Below are positions 26,606 through 35,826 of a stretch of 46,537 nt of DNA, one piece after another. This stretch comes from Ornithinibacter sp. (GTDB taxonomy: Bacteria; Actinomycetota; Actinomycetes; Actinomycetales; Dermatophilaceae), in contig JAQSWG010000014.1 in the NCBI GenBank assembly GCA_029266735.1, positions 1-46,537 on the forward strand, written 5' to 3'. The notes below the pieces were generated by a model that saw only the letters and a program-made list of their open reading frames with translations, searched no databases and was not told the origin of the DNA. Position 1 is the first letter of the stretch. Each line of letters starts with the position of its first letter. The position numbers were made by a program, and so were the translations under genes.

Positions 26606-28057
26606 ATGGCGCTCCCGGACCCGGCCCTGGTGGTGCTCGTGGGCGCCTCGGGATCGGGCAAGTCGACCTGGGCGGCGGAGCGCTACCGAGCCGAGGAAGT
26701 GATCTCTTCGGATGCGTTGCGAGGCATCGTCGGGAGCGGTCCGCACGATCTGGAGGCCTCCGCCGACGCGTTCGCGGTTCTGGAATCGGTCGTCACGGCC
26801 CGGCTGGGCCGTCGGCTGACGACCGTGGTGGACACGCTCGGTTTCGACGTCGCGCGCCGACGGAGCTGGCTGTCCCGGGCGCGCTCCGCCGGCCTTCCCA
26901 CGGTCCTCGTGCTCGTCGAGACCCCGGCCGAGGAGTGCCGTCGCCGCAACGCGGCGCGCGACCGTCCGCTGCCTTCCCGCGTGCTGGCCGGACAGCTGCT
27001 CCGCCAGCGGGAGGTGGAGGCCGAGGTCAGGGACGAGGGCTGGGACGTCGTCGTCCCGATCTCGGCTGAGCCGACGCCTTCCGCCCCGAGGCTGGCGGTG
27101 GCGCGTCCCACTGACGACCGCACGGCATCCACGGGAGTCCAGGTGGTGCTGCAGGTCTCTCGGTTCCCGTGGGGCGAGGAGCCGATGGCGTGGCTGCGCG
27201 ACGTCGCGCTCGCTGCGGACCAGGCCGGGTTCGCCGGTCTGGCGCTGATGGACCACCTCATCCAGATCCCGCAGGTCGGCCGCGCCTGGGACCCGATTCC
27301 CGAGCCCTGGGTCACGCTCGGCGCCGTTGCCGCCCTGGACACCAGCCTCCGGCTTGGCACCCTCTGCACCCCGACGACCTTCCGCCGGCCCGGGATCACG
27401 GCGAAGGCCGCGGCCACTCTGTCCGCCCTCACCGGCGGGCGGGTGTTCGTCGGCATCGGCGCGGGATGGTGGCACCGTGAGCACGCGGCATACGGGCTGC
27501 CCTTTCCGAGCGCCGCGACGAGGTTCGACGACCTCGAGCACGCGATCCAGGTCATGCGGGCGCTGTGGGCGCCGGGCACGAAGGAGTACACCGCTGTAGG
27601 GCTCACCCTGCCGGAGACGACGTGCTATCCCCGGCCCACCGCACCGATCCCGGTCATCGTGGGTGGCAACGGCGAGCGGAGGACGCTGCGGATCGCCGCC
27701 GCGCTCGGCGACGCGTGCAACCTCCTGACCTCGGAGCCCCAGGTCGTTCGGCACAAGGTCGACGTGCTTCGGCAGCACTGCACCGACGTGGGGCGAGACC
27801 CGAGCCAGGTGGCGGTGACGGTGCTCGATCTCCCGGTGGTCGGGCGCGACCGCGAGGACGTCTGGCGGCGGGTCGAGCTGCACCGAGGCCGCACCGCAGC
27901 GGCCGCCTACGCCGCCAGGAAGCACGCGGGCACGGTGGCGGAACACCGCGACCGCCACGCCGGCCTGGCTGAGCTGGGGGTGTCCACCGTCTTCCTCAGC
28001 ACCCCGGACCTCGACGGCCCCGAGGCGGTGCTCGCCCTGGGCGGCCTCAACGCGTGA
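26606..28057 (+). CDS. Fusion of a P-loop kinase domain and an F420-type luciferase-like oxidoreductase
   Basis: 483 residues. Residues 1-165 are a small AAA_33/polynucleotide-kinase-like domain: Walker A GASGSGKS (13-20), a VISSDALRGIVG segment, then TVVDTLGFDVARRRSWLSRAR and RRRNAARDRPLP. From about 174 it is a luciferase-like monooxygenase barrel: QVSRFPWGEE, GFAGLALMDHLIQIPQVG, FRRPGITAKAAATLSALTGGRVFVGIGAGWW and PVIVGGNGERRTLRIAA. The reading frame is continuous, with no stop between the domains. The barrel probably uses F420 or FMN. ATG 26606 lies 6 nt after CAGACT. The biological reason for the fusion is unknown. Confidence 0.85.
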   Translation: MALPDPALVVLVGASGSGKSTWAAERYRAEEVISSDALRGIVGSGPHDLEASADAFAVLESVVTARLGRRLTTVVDTLGFDVARRRSWLSRARSAGLPTVLVLVETPAEECRRRNAARDRPLPSRVLAGQLLRQREVEAEVRDEGWDVVVPISAEPTPSAPRLAVARPTDDRTASTGVQVVLQVSRFPWGEEPMAWLRDVALAADQAGFAGLALMDHLIQIPQVGRAWDPIPEPWVTLGAVAALDTSLRLGTLCTPTTFRRPGITAKAAATLSALTGGRVFVGIGAGWWHREHAAYGLPFPSAATRFDDLEHAIQVMRALWAPGTKEYTAVGLTLPETTCYPRPTAPIPVIVGGNGERRTLRIAAALGDACNLLTSEPQVVRHKVDVLRQHCTDVGRDPSQVAVTVLDLPVVGRDREDVWRRVELHRGRTAAAAYAARKHAGTVAEHRDRHAGLAELGVSTVFLSTPDLDGPEAVLALGGLNA

Positions 28058-28244
28058 GCGGCAACTGCCCGACACCGCGCCGTGAGCTCCGAGCCGCCTC
28101 GACGTCCTGACGCCGGGATGCCGGGATGCCGGCGAAGCCCGCCGCGACGTCCGGGATGCAAGGCCGCGTGCGGCTCGAGCGCCCACAGCCGCCGGAGATC
28201 GGTAGGTTGCAGCAGGCAGCCACGGATGTCTGAGGAGGGTCCCG

Positions 28245-30230
28245 ATGGCCACCACGGGTGAGCGAGATCCGGAGCCGGCTCCGGACGTCACGGAGGCGGC
28301 GGCATCCAACGAGGGCGTCGGGGTGGGCGCGACGGCCGATGACGGGTCACCGGCCACCGAACGTGAAGGGCGAGAGCCGCTCGAAGGCCTGTGGAGACGT
28401 ACGCCGCCGTCCCGGATCGAGGACTACGCCGTCGTCGCCGACCTGCAGACCGCAGCGCTGATCAGCCGCGACGGCTCGATGGACTGGCTGTGCCTGCCCC
28501 GCTTCGACTCCTCCGCGTCGTTCGCTGCGCTCCTCGGCGGCCCCGGATGCGGCCGGTGGAGGATCGCTCCACTGACCGGCGGGGTGTGCACGCGGCGCGC
28601 CTACCGAAGCGACTCGATGATCGTCGAGTCGACGTGGGAGACCGAGGAGGGAACCGTCACGGTCGTCGACTTCATGCCCATTCGACAGACCGAACCCGAC
28701 GTGGTGCGGATCGTCGTGGGCGTCAGCGGCCGGGTGCGGATGGGCGTGGAGCTTGTCGCGCGCTTCGACTACGGGCGGGTCGTCCCGTGGGTCCGGCACT
28801 CCGGTGAGCGCTGGGTGGCCGTGGCCGGCCCGGACTCGCTGTGGCTCGACACGCCGGTGCGGCTTCACGGCGAGAACATGCGCAGCGTCGCCGAGTTCAC
28901 CGTGGAGGCGGGCCACCGGAAGCCCTTCATCCTCACCTGGGTCCCCTCGTACCAGGCCGAGCCGCCACGCTATGACGCCGATCGGGCTCTGCGCGAGACC
29001 GATGAGTACTGGAAGGAGTGGATCAGCCGCTGCACCTACGACGGCCACTACGGCGAGGCCGTGAACCGGTCCCTACTCGTGCTGAAGGCGCTCACGTACG
29101 CGCCCAGCGGTGGCATCGCCGCAGCCGCCACCACCTCGTTGCCGGAACAGATCGGGGGCCCACGGAACTGGGACTACCGCTACTGCTGGTTGCGTGACGC
29201 AGCATTCACCCTGCAGGCGCTGGCCGGCGGCGGCTACACCGCGGAGGCCAAGGCGTGGCGTGACTGGCTGCTGCGAGCCGTCGCCGGCGACCCGAAGGAC
29301 CTGCAGATCATGTACTCCCTCACCGGCCGCCGCCGGCTTGCGGAGACCGAGCTGACCTGGCTCGACGGCTACGAGGGGTCACGACCCGTTCGGGTCGGCA
29401 ACGAGGCGGCCGGGCAGTTCCAGCTCGATGTCTACGGCGAGCTCCTCGACGGCTTGCACAGCGCGCGCGAGGCGGGGCTCGCCAGCGACGCGGACGCCTG
29501 GACGCTGCAGACCCTGCTCACCGAGTACCTCGAGACGATCTGGCGGCAGCCCGACAGCTCGTTGTGGGAGGTGCGGGGACCGCAGCAGCACTTCGTGCAC
29601 TCCAAGGTGATGGCGTGGGTGGGCCTCGACCGGATGATCCGTACCTCCGAGCGCGCCGGCCTTCGAGCGCCCCTGGAACGCTGGCGGGCCGCTCGTGACG
29701 ACATCCACGAGGAGGTGTGCTCACAGGGTTTTGACGCGAGCCGGGGCACCTTCACCCAGTACTACGGTTCCGACGGCCTGGACGCTGCCCTCCTGCTCAT
29801 CCCGCGAGTGGGTTTCCTTCCGCCCGAGGACGAGAGGGTCCGCGGCACCATCGCTGCGGTTCAACGAGAGCTGTGCGAGGACGGGTTCGTCCTCCGGTAC
29901 CGGACGGACGCGGACCCGACCTCACCGGAGGGAACAGTCGACGGCCTGCCCGGCTCCGAGGGGGCGTTCCTCGCCTGCAGCTTCTGGCTTGCCGACGCCT
30001 TGGCCCTGACCGGCGAGCACGACGAGGCTCGCGCGCTGTTCGAGCGGCTGCTCGACCTGCGCAACGACGTCGGCCTGCTGAGCGAGGAATGGGACCCCCG
30101 GGCGCGCCGGCACCTGGGCAACACCCCACAGGCATTCAGCCACGTCGGGCTCGTCAACACGGCGCTCACCCTCGACCGCGGCGCGCAGCACGCCGTCACC
30201 CAGACCCCCACCCCGACCGGCGAGGGCTGA
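28245..30230 (+). CDS. Glycoside hydrolase family 15 protein (trehalase/glucoamylase-like)
   Basis: 661 residues. A ~55-residue acidic lead-in is followed by the N-terminal super-beta-sandwich (SRIEDYAVVADLQTAALISR, SMDWLCLPRFDSSASFAALL) and the (alpha/alpha)6 catalytic barrel from ~270. Barrel landmarks are GGPRNWDYRYCWLRDAAFTL, ELTWLDGYEGSRPVRVGNEA and LPGSEGAFLACSFWLADALA, the last near the catalytic glutamate. Actinobacterial members with this sequence style cleave trehalose. GGAGG lies about 5 nt before ATG. No signal peptide, so cytoplasmic. Confidence 0.88.
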   Translation: MATTGERDPEPAPDVTEAAASNEGVGVGATADDGSPATEREGREPLEGLWRRTPPSRIEDYAVVADLQTAALISRDGSMDWLCLPRFDSSASFAALLGGPGCGRWRIAPLTGGVCTRRAYRSDSMIVESTWETEEGTVTVVDFMPIRQTEPDVVRIVVGVSGRVRMGVELVARFDYGRVVPWVRHSGERWVAVAGPDSLWLDTPVRLHGENMRSVAEFTVEAGHRKPFILTWVPSYQAEPPRYDADRALRETDEYWKEWISRCTYDGHYGEAVNRSLLVLKALTYAPSGGIAAAATTSLPEQIGGPRNWDYRYCWLRDAAFTLQALAGGGYTAEAKAWRDWLLRAVAGDPKDLQIMYSLTGRRRLAETELTWLDGYEGSRPVRVGNEAAGQFQLDVYGELLDGLHSAREAGLASDADAWTLQTLLTEYLETIWRQPDSSLWEVRGPQQHFVHSKVMAWVGLDRMIRTSERAGLRAPLERWRAARDDIHEEVCSQGFDASRGTFTQYYGSDGLDAALLLIPRVGFLPPEDERVRGTIAAVQRELCEDGFVLRYRTDADPTSPEGTVDGLPGSEGAFLACSFWLADALALTGEHDEARALFERLLDLRNDVGLLSEEWDPRARRHLGNTPQAFSHVGLVNTALTLDRGAQHAVTQTPTPTGEG

Positions 30231-30289
30231 CCCGGTCCGTCGACCGGGGAAAGGACGCGGGCGGCTTCCACAACCGACGGCGGCAGCCC

Positions 30290-30295
30290 TACAGT
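30290..30295 (+). promoter_or_regulatory. -10 box TACAGT, leaderless start of the MetE-like gene
   Basis: TACAGT lies 7 nt before GTG 30303. Confidence 0.5.
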
Positions 30296-30302
30296 CACCA
30301 GG

Positions 30303-31346
30303 GTGACCGCGACATCGTCCCCGTTGCCGATCCTGCCCACCTCGCTGGTGGGCAGCTATGCCCAGCCGGACTGGCTCATCGACCGGGCCCGGCTGGCCGG
30401 CCGCTTCCCGCCGCGGGTGCGCGCCAGGGAACTGTGGCGGGTGGAGCCGGAGTATCTCCAGCAGGCACAGGATGACGCCACGCTCCTGGCCATCCGTGCC
30501 CAGGAGCGGGCGGGTCTCGACATCATCACCGACGGCGAGATGCGGCGAGAGTCGTACAGCAACCACTTCGCGACCGCCCTCGAGGGCGTCGACGTCGACA
30601 ACCCCGGGACGGCGCTCGATCGCAGCGGCCATCCGAACCCGGTGCCGCGCATCGCCGGACCGATCGTGCGACCGAGACCCGTGGGCGTCCGCGACGTGGA
30701 GTTCCTCAGGGCGAACACCGACCACCCGGTCAAGATGACCGTGCCCGGCCCGTTCACGATGGCGCAGCAGGCGCAGAACGACCACTACCCCGACCTCGCG
30801 TCGGCGGCCCTGGCGTACGCCGCCGCGGTCAACGCCGAGATCAAGGACCTGCACGCAGCCGGCGCCGACCTCGTCCAGATCGACGAGCCCTACATGCAGG
30901 CACGGCCCGAGGCGGCCCGCGAATACGGCCTCACCGCCCTCAACGCCGCCCTCGACGGCGTCACCGGCACCACGGCCGTCCACATCTGCTTCGGGTATGC
31001 CGCGATCATCCACGACCGGCCGGAGGGGTACTCGTTCCTCCCCGAGCTGGCAGGCTGCTCGGCCGACCAGATCTCGATCGAGACCGCCCAGTCGGGTCTC
31101 GACCTCGGCGTGCTCAAGGACCTCAGCGACAAGACGGTCATCCTGGGCGTCATCGACCTCTCCGACCACCAGGTGGAGCCCGCTGAGGTCGTCGCCGACC
31201 GGGTGCGGCGAGCCTTCCCTCATACTCCGCCGGACCGGATCACCATCGCCACCGACTGCGGGATGAAGTACCTCCCCCGCGCCAGTGCAGAGGGGAAGAT
31301 GCGCGCCATGGCGGGCGCTGCGTCGATCCTGCGCGCCGAGCTCTGA
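30303..31346 (+). CDS. Cobalamin-independent methionine synthase C-terminal-type methyltransferase
   Basis: 347 residues, only the catalytic (C-terminal) barrel of MetE, as in the short YxjG/archaeal-type enzymes. Substrate and zinc-site motifs are LPTSLVGSYAQP at the start, ITDGEMRRES (~80), VQIDEPYMQ (~195) with the conserved Glu, HICFGY (~227) with a zinc His, and TDCGMKYLPR (~316) with the zinc Cys. It would move a methyl group to homocysteine or a related thiol; the donor is unknown. The leaderless GTG start is supported by the box above. Confidence 0.85.
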   Translation: MTATSSPLPILPTSLVGSYAQPDWLIDRARLAGRFPPRVRARELWRVEPEYLQQAQDDATLLAIRAQERAGLDIITDGEMRRESYSNHFATALEGVDVDNPGTALDRSGHPNPVPRIAGPIVRPRPVGVRDVEFLRANTDHPVKMTVPGPFTMAQQAQNDHYPDLASAALAYAAAVNAEIKDLHAAGADLVQIDEPYMQARPEAAREYGLTALNAALDGVTGTTAVHICFGYAAIIHDRPEGYSFLPELAGCSADQISIETAQSGLDLGVLKDLSDKTVILGVIDLSDHQVEPAEVVADRVRRAFPHTPPDRITIATDCGMKYLPRASAEGKMRAMAGAASILRAEL

Positions 31347-31490
31347 CTCGTCTTCAGGTCGCCCGCCGACCGGCACCGCGACCCGTCGGGAACGCAGCAG
31401 CCGCGCTCACTCGGTCCGACGGCCATCGGAACCAGGTCCCGCGACGGGCAAGGGCTGACGAACTGGGGTGGGCGATGTCAAGATTCGCGT

Positions 31491-31835
31491 GTGGCGTCGG
31501 ACTCTCGAATGGTGGCGTTGGGCTTCGGCAAGTTCGCGCGTGCGGACCGCATCTTCGCGCTGGAGAGAATCACCGGCGCCGATCGCGGTGACGGCCGCCG
31601 CACCCGGGTCTGGGTGGATGGCATCGTCGATCCCGTGATCGCCTCGAGGACCGAGAGCACCATCCTGCGCGACATGGGACAGGAGGCCGCCATCGTGGGA
31701 CCGGAGCTCGACGAGGCATTGGACCTGGCAGCGCGGCTGGCCGCCGCAGCCGACGCGGGGCGGGTCGACCTCGGTGACCTCGGTCGTCGAGCGCGACGGC
31801 TGCTGGCCTCGACGACAGAGTCCGCTTCTGGTTGA
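31491..31835 (+). CDS. RemA/DUF370-like small protein
   Basis: 114 residues. The first ~65 resemble DUF370/RemA: MVALGFGKFARADRIFALE then GRRTRVWVDGIVDPVIASRT, compared with the INIGFGN...RRTRAV pattern of Bacillus RemA, an oligomeric DNA-binding matrix regulator. The last ~45 residues are a helical Ala/Leu/Arg-rich tail. The usual actinobacterial DUF370 neighbour, guanylate kinase, is absent. GTG 31491 (CAAGAT 6 nt upstream) or ATG 31509 could start it; the second fits the family start better. Function here is inferred at most. Confidence 0.6.
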   Translation: MASDSRMVALGFGKFARADRIFALERITGADRGDGRRTRVWVDGIVDPVIASRTESTILRDMGQEAAIVGPELDEALDLAARLAAAADAGRVDLGDLGRRARRLLASTTESASG

Positions 31836-31902
31836 TCGTCGGTCACTGCGTCTGTCCGCCGACGTCACGTCCGGGCCCATGGTGGTGGCGCAGGGACGAC
31901 GC

Positions 31903-32283
31903 TCACCCGACGATGGCGGTCATCCGTATCGAGACCAGCACGTCCGGGATGTCGACGCCGAGCCTCGCCACGTATCGCGTTGGCGGTTCGGCAGGGAACC
32001 AGTGCGCATACTCCTCGTTCAGGCCGGCGAAGTCGGAGGAGTGCGTCAGCAGCACGCCCACCTCGACCACGTCGTCCAACGTGGCGCCGCCTGCTGCGAG
32101 GACGGCTTCGCAGTTCCGAAGTGCCTGCCGGGTCTGGTCCTGGATCGTCGCTCCCGCGAGCGAGTTCGTGCTCGGGTCGATGCCCACCATGCCGGAGACG
32201 AAGACGTTGCCCCCGGTGCGCACGCCCTGGCTGTACAGCGGTGAGCTCGGGGCATCAGGGGTGGTGATGATCTGCCGCGGCAT
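31903..32283 (-). CDS. RidA-family enamine/imine deaminase
   Basis: 126 residues, typical length. RidA proteins hydrolyse reactive enamines and imines formed by PLP enzymes, as homotrimers. Visible hallmarks are the start PLYSQGVRTGGNVFVSGMVG (~16-34), QTRQALRNCEAVLAAGGATLDDVVEVGVLL (~50-80) and the substrate-binding Arg region EPPTRYVARLG then VSIRMTAIV. GGAGGG lies 3 nt before ATG. It converges with the RemA-like gene and diverges from the MDR gene. Confidence 0.9.
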   Translation of the reverse strand: MPRQIITTPDAPSSPLYSQGVRTGGNVFVSGMVGIDPSTNSLAGATIQDQTRQALRNCEAVLAAGGATLDDVVEVGVLLTHSSDFAGLNEEYAHWFPAEPPTRYVARLGVDIPDVLVSIRMTAIVG

Positions 32284-32464
32284 GGTCCCTCCAGCTGCAC
32301 GTTGACCCGGTCGCGCACAGCGTCCCAGATCTCGATCGGTGTGTGCCAGTGCTGATCCGCCAGGAAGACGGGGAGTGCGGAGTCCTGGCAGGTGGCGTGG
32401 CGCGACCGGGCGTCGCCCTCGAGCAGACCTGACAGACTTGCTGTGTGGCCGCGTCGGAGTGCAC

Positions 32465-33421
32465 ATGAAGGCCGTGGTGTACGAGCGGTACGGCGGCCCC
32501 GAGGTGCTGCGTGTCGAGGACGTCCCGACTCCGTCCCCTGGAGAGGGACAGGTGCTGGTGAGGATCGCGGCGACGTCCATCAACCTCAGCGACTGGGAGG
32601 GGCTTCGGGGCTCCCCCTTGTACGCGCGGCTGGGTGGGCTCCGCGCGCCGCGCCGCCCGACGCTCGGATCGGACATCGCCGGGGTCGTCCACGCGGTCGG
32701 CCGTGGTGTCACCCGGTTCCAGCCCGGTGCTGAGGTCTACGGCGACAACCTGCAGCTGATGGGCGGCTTCGCCGAGTACGCCGTGGCACGAGAGTCGGCG
32801 TTGGCTCTCAAGCCGGGCCGGCTGACCTTCGCAGAGGCCTCGACGATTCCGCAGGCTGGTCCCATCGCGCTGCAGGGCACGGCGGGTGCCGCGAAGGGCC
32901 GTCGGGTGCTCATCAACGGGGCAGGCGGTGGCTCCGGTTCATTTGCCATCCAGCTGGCCACACGTCTTGGCGCACACGTCACCGGAGTCGACAACGCCGA
33001 CAAGCTGGAGTTCATGCGGGCCCTCGGCGCCGATGAGGTGGTCGACTACCGTCGCGACGACTTCACCCGGGGTCGTGAGCCCTACGACCTCATCCTGGAC
33101 CTCGTGGCCCACCGGTCGGTGTTCGCCTACCGTCGAGCGCTCGCTCCGGGCGGCCGGTACAGATGTGTCGGCGGGTCCGTCCGAGCGCTGCTCCGGGTGT
33201 TGACAGTCGGCGTGACCGCGGGGCTGGTCACCGGCCGCCGCCTCGGGGTTCTGGTCGTGAAGCCGGGTCCGGCCAGCTTCGAGCCGTTGGCGGAGATGTG
33301 TGTCGCCGGTGAGGTGGGCATCCACATCGACCGCACCTTCGGGCTCGACGACGTACCGGAAGCGCTCGCCCACGTCGGTGAGGGCCGCGCGCTCGGCAAG
33401 GTCGTCGTCACCCCACCGTGA
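32465..33421 (+). CDS. Quinone-oxidoreductase-like MDR family NAD(P)H enzyme
   Basis: 318 residues, zinc-less medium-chain dehydrogenase/reductase. The GroES-like half starts MKAVVYERYGGPEVLRVED and has SDIAGVVHAVGRGVTRFQPG. The Rossmann half has RVLINGAGGGSGSFAIQLATRLGAHVTGV (~142-170), the NADPH-type motif, and ends GRALGKVVVTP. There are no zinc-ligand cysteines in the usual positions. The substrate is unknown; quinones or enones are typical. ATG 32465 gives the family N-terminus; the ORF is open further upstream without support. Confidence 0.88.
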   Translation: MKAVVYERYGGPEVLRVEDVPTPSPGEGQVLVRIAATSINLSDWEGLRGSPLYARLGGLRAPRRPTLGSDIAGVVHAVGRGVTRFQPGAEVYGDNLQLMGGFAEYAVARESALALKPGRLTFAEASTIPQAGPIALQGTAGAAKGRRVLINGAGGGSGSFAIQLATRLGAHVTGVDNADKLEFMRALGADEVVDYRRDDFTRGREPYDLILDLVAHRSVFAYRRALAPGGRYRCVGGSVRALLRVLTVGVTAGLVTGRRLGVLVVKPGPASFEPLAEMCVAGEVGIHIDRTFGLDDVPEALAHVGEGRALGKVVVTPP

Positions 33422-33530
33422 ACCCCTGAAGAGTCGCGGTGGGTCGTCATGGGCGTGGAGGCCGGGAAACTCGTACGGATCGGTGATGTCACGCAACGCC
33501 GTCGGGATCCCGCGGCAGGCGTGGCCGGGC

Positions 33531-33956
33531 TCAGGGCTGCTCCTCGCACCGGGTCTTGAGGCCGTTCGCCTCGTTGGCGAGGTAGCGGTCGGTCATCCCT
33601 CGGTAGAAGCGCCCCATCACCGACCCCAGCCAGCCGGACTGCGACACCGACAGCCGCACCCGCGTCCCGCCGCCCGGCAGCGGCTCGGCGTCGTGGCGGG
33701 CGGTCGTGAGCACTCCAGGGCCGGTGGCCACCCAGGTGAACGAGCGCCCCGGCTCCAGCTCGGTGACGACGTACTCGGTCTCGGGGATCCGCGGCTGGCT
33801 GATCCTCGCCCGGCTTCCCGGGCGCAGCGGACCCTCGTCGAGCCGGCGCACCGACGTCACGGTCGGCGTCCACTCCGACCACGTCTCCACCTGGGTCAGC
33901 ACCTCCCACACCCGCTCGGGCGGTGCCGCGATGTCCACCGTGATGCTCTGCTCCAT
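33531..33956 (-). CDS. SRPBCC-family (polyketide cyclase-like) lipid-binding fold protein
   Basis: 141 residues with the START-like beginning ITVDIAAPPERVWEVLTQVETWSEWTPTV (~5-33), then GSRARISQP, the beta strands of the cup and a C-terminal helix (MGRFYRGMTDRYLANEANGLK). Such proteins bind hydrophobic ligands; the ligand is unknown. CAGGAT lies 6 nt before ATG 33956, and AGGA could also act as a ribosome site. It lies 70 bp upstream of the end of the alkyl sulfatase gene, which is read from its own start farther right. Confidence 0.82.
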   Translation of the reverse strand: MEQSITVDIAAPPERVWEVLTQVETWSEWTPTVTSVRRLDEGPLRPGSRARISQPRIPETEYVVTELEPGRSFTWVATGPGVLTTARHDAEPLPGGGTRVRLSVSQSGWLGSVMGRFYRGMTDRYLANEANGLKTRCEEQP

Positions 33957-34026
33957 GGGCCCATCCTGACGCGGGTCGCCGGTCAGCGACACATCTGTGC
34001 GTGCTGTGCGTACGGGGTCACTGTGC

Positions 34027-35826
34027 CTACGGGGTCACCATGGTGAATACCGCGGCCGGCTCCTCAGTGAGCGAGAGCAGTCTGCTGAACACGGTCGGGT
34101 CGCCCTCGACCTGGAGGCCTTCCGTGCTGCCCCGCGCGATCGCACCGAGCAGCTGGGCTCGGGTCAGTGAGACGGTCAGGTCGGCGGGCTCGCTCCGCAC
34201 CGTTGGGTGGTGGACCAGGGCGCCGTTGCTCAGCTCCATCCGGTACGCCTCGCCGCTGTCGGTGAACTGCCAGCGGATGCTGAGGGAGTCGTCCCACGCC
34301 CGCCGGCCCTCGATGCGGATCGCCAGGCTGTCGAACAGCTGGGTGACCGAGAGTGCCGTCGCCATTCCGGCGCTGCTCACCTGTGTGGGGACCGCCTCAC
34401 CGTGGACCTCCTGGGCACCGAGGAGGAAGCAGTTGCGCCAGGTTGCGCACTCTGCCCCGTAGCCAAGGCGGGTGAGCACGTCGGCGAGAAGGGATGTGGC
34501 GCCGCCGTGCCCCGGCTCCGCGAAGACGGCGTGGCTCGCCAGCTCCGCCGCAAAGCGGAGGTCGCCGGCATCCGCGAACTCCTGGGCCTTGGCGACGGTC
34601 GCATCGATGCCGCCGATGGCGGAGACGTAGCGCTGGGCAGCCGCCTCCGGCGGGTGCTGCCAGAGGTGCGCAGGGTTCCCGTCGTACCAGCCGAGATAGC
34701 GCTGGTAGATGGCCTTGACGTTGTGGCTGACCGAGCCGTAGTAGCCGTGGGTGTGCCACCGGGAGTCGAGGCCCGGTGGGACCTCGAGGCGCTCGGCGAT
34801 CTCGCTCCCCACGTAGCCCTGGTTCAGCATCCGGAGGGTCTGGTCGTGGAGGTAGAGGTAGAGGTCGCGCTGCTCGGTGAGGAACGTCCGGATGGCGTCG
34901 GTCCCCCAGGTCGGCCAGTGGTGTGATGCGAAGGCGACGTCCGAGTCGTCGACGAACAGCTCCACGGCCTCGGCGATGTAGCGAGACCAGTTCCGCGCGT
35001 CACGGACCTCGGCGCCGCGCAGGGTGAGGATGTTGTGGAGGTTGTGCGTGGCGTTCTCGGCCATGCACAACGCCCGGAACCCGGGCAGGTGAAGGTTCAG
35101 CTCCGAGGGCGCCTCCGTCCCGGGAGTCATCTGGAACACGAGGCGTACCCCGTCGATCGTCTCTTCCTGACCGGTGTGGGTGATGTCCAGCGTCGGGGCC
35201 AGGAGCCCGACGCTTCCGGTCGACGCCGCGGCCCCGAGACCGACTCCCACGACGCCCGTCGCGCTCACCGGCAGCCCCGTGCCCGTGTAGTACATCCCGC
35301 GGCGGAGCATCGCGCCGCCCGCGTACACGTTCTCGGACACCGCATGGTCCATGAAGTGCGCCGGCGCGATGATCGGGACGTCGGTGTCGGCGTCGACGAC
35401 GCCAAGCACGCCACCGAAGTGGTCGATGTGCGAGTGGGTGTAGAGCACCGCCGTGACCGCTCGCTCGCCGCGGTGCCCCCGGTACAGGGCCAACCCCGCC
35501 GCGGCGACCTCAGCGGAGATCAGCGGGTCGATGACGATGACGCCCGTGTCCCCCTCGACGAGGGTCATGTTCGACAGGTCCATACCGCGAATCTGGTAGA
35601 TGCCCTCGGTGACCTCGAAGAGCCCGTGGATCGCCGTCAGCTGGCTCTGGCGCCAGAGGCTGGGGTTCACGGTGTCCGGGCACGGGCCATCCGTGGTCTC
35701 GACGAACACGTCGGCGTCGTAGACCACGCTCCCGTCCTCGGCCCGCACCTGCGCCGGCTGCAAGCGGGCGAGGAACCCTCTGTTGGCGTCGTCGAAGTCA
35801 CGGCGGTCGTCGAGATCTGCGGGCAT
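34027..35826 (-). CDS. Linear alkylsulfatase, metallo-beta-lactamase family (SdsA1/BDS1-like)
   Basis: 599 residues. The MBL domain carries THSHIDHFGG with His131, His133, Asp135 and His136, plus MAENATHNLHN with ligands Glu and His and SHHWPTWG. An alpha-helical dimerisation domain follows (~380-480, GIDATVAKAQEFADAGDLRFAAELA), then an SCP2-like C-terminal domain (~490-599). These enzymes cut medium- and long-chain alkyl sulfates such as SDS to alcohol and sulfate. There is no signal peptide, so it would be cytoplasmic, unlike SdsA1. GGAGGA lies before ATG 35826. An 11-bp direct repeat spans its stop (34011-34021 and 34028-34038). Confidence 0.92.
   Translation of the reverse strand: MPADLDDRRDFDDANRGFLARLQPAQVRAEDGSVVYDADVFVETTDGPCPDTVNPSLWRQSQLTAIHGLFEVTEGIYQIRGMDLSNMTLVEGDTGVIVIDPLISAEVAAAGLALYRGHRGERAVTAVLYTHSHIDHFGGVLGVVDADTDVPIIAPAHFMDHAVSENVYAGGAMLRRGMYYTGTGLPVSATGVVGVGLGAAASTGSVGLLAPTLDITHTGQEETIDGVRLVFQMTPGTEAPSELNLHLPGFRALCMAENATHNLHNILTLRGAEVRDARNWSRYIAEAVELFVDDSDVAFASHHWPTWGTDAIRTFLTEQRDLYLYLHDQTLRMLNQGYVGSEIAERLEVPPGLDSRWHTHGYYGSVSHNVKAIYQRYLGWYDGNPAHLWQHPPEAAAQRYVSAIGGIDATVAKAQEFADAGDLRFAAELASHAVFAEPGHGGATSLLADVLTRLGYGAECATWRNCFLLGAQEVHGEAVPTQVSSAGMATALSVTQLFDSLAIRIEGRRAWDDSLSIRWQFTDSGEAYRMELSNGALVHHPTVRSEPADLTVSLTRAQLLGAIARGSTEGLQVEGDPTVFSRLLSLTEEPAAVFTMVTP

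Noticed and set aside
25610-28357. 915-codon open frame on the minus strand opposite the kinase and fusion genes
   Set aside because: Shadow frame; Arg/Pro/Ala-rich with no domain, and the plus strand has clear motifs.
31848-31873. Possible third copy of the palindromic element (CGTCTGTCC)
   Set aside because: Only 9-10 bp match and the opposing arm is missing.
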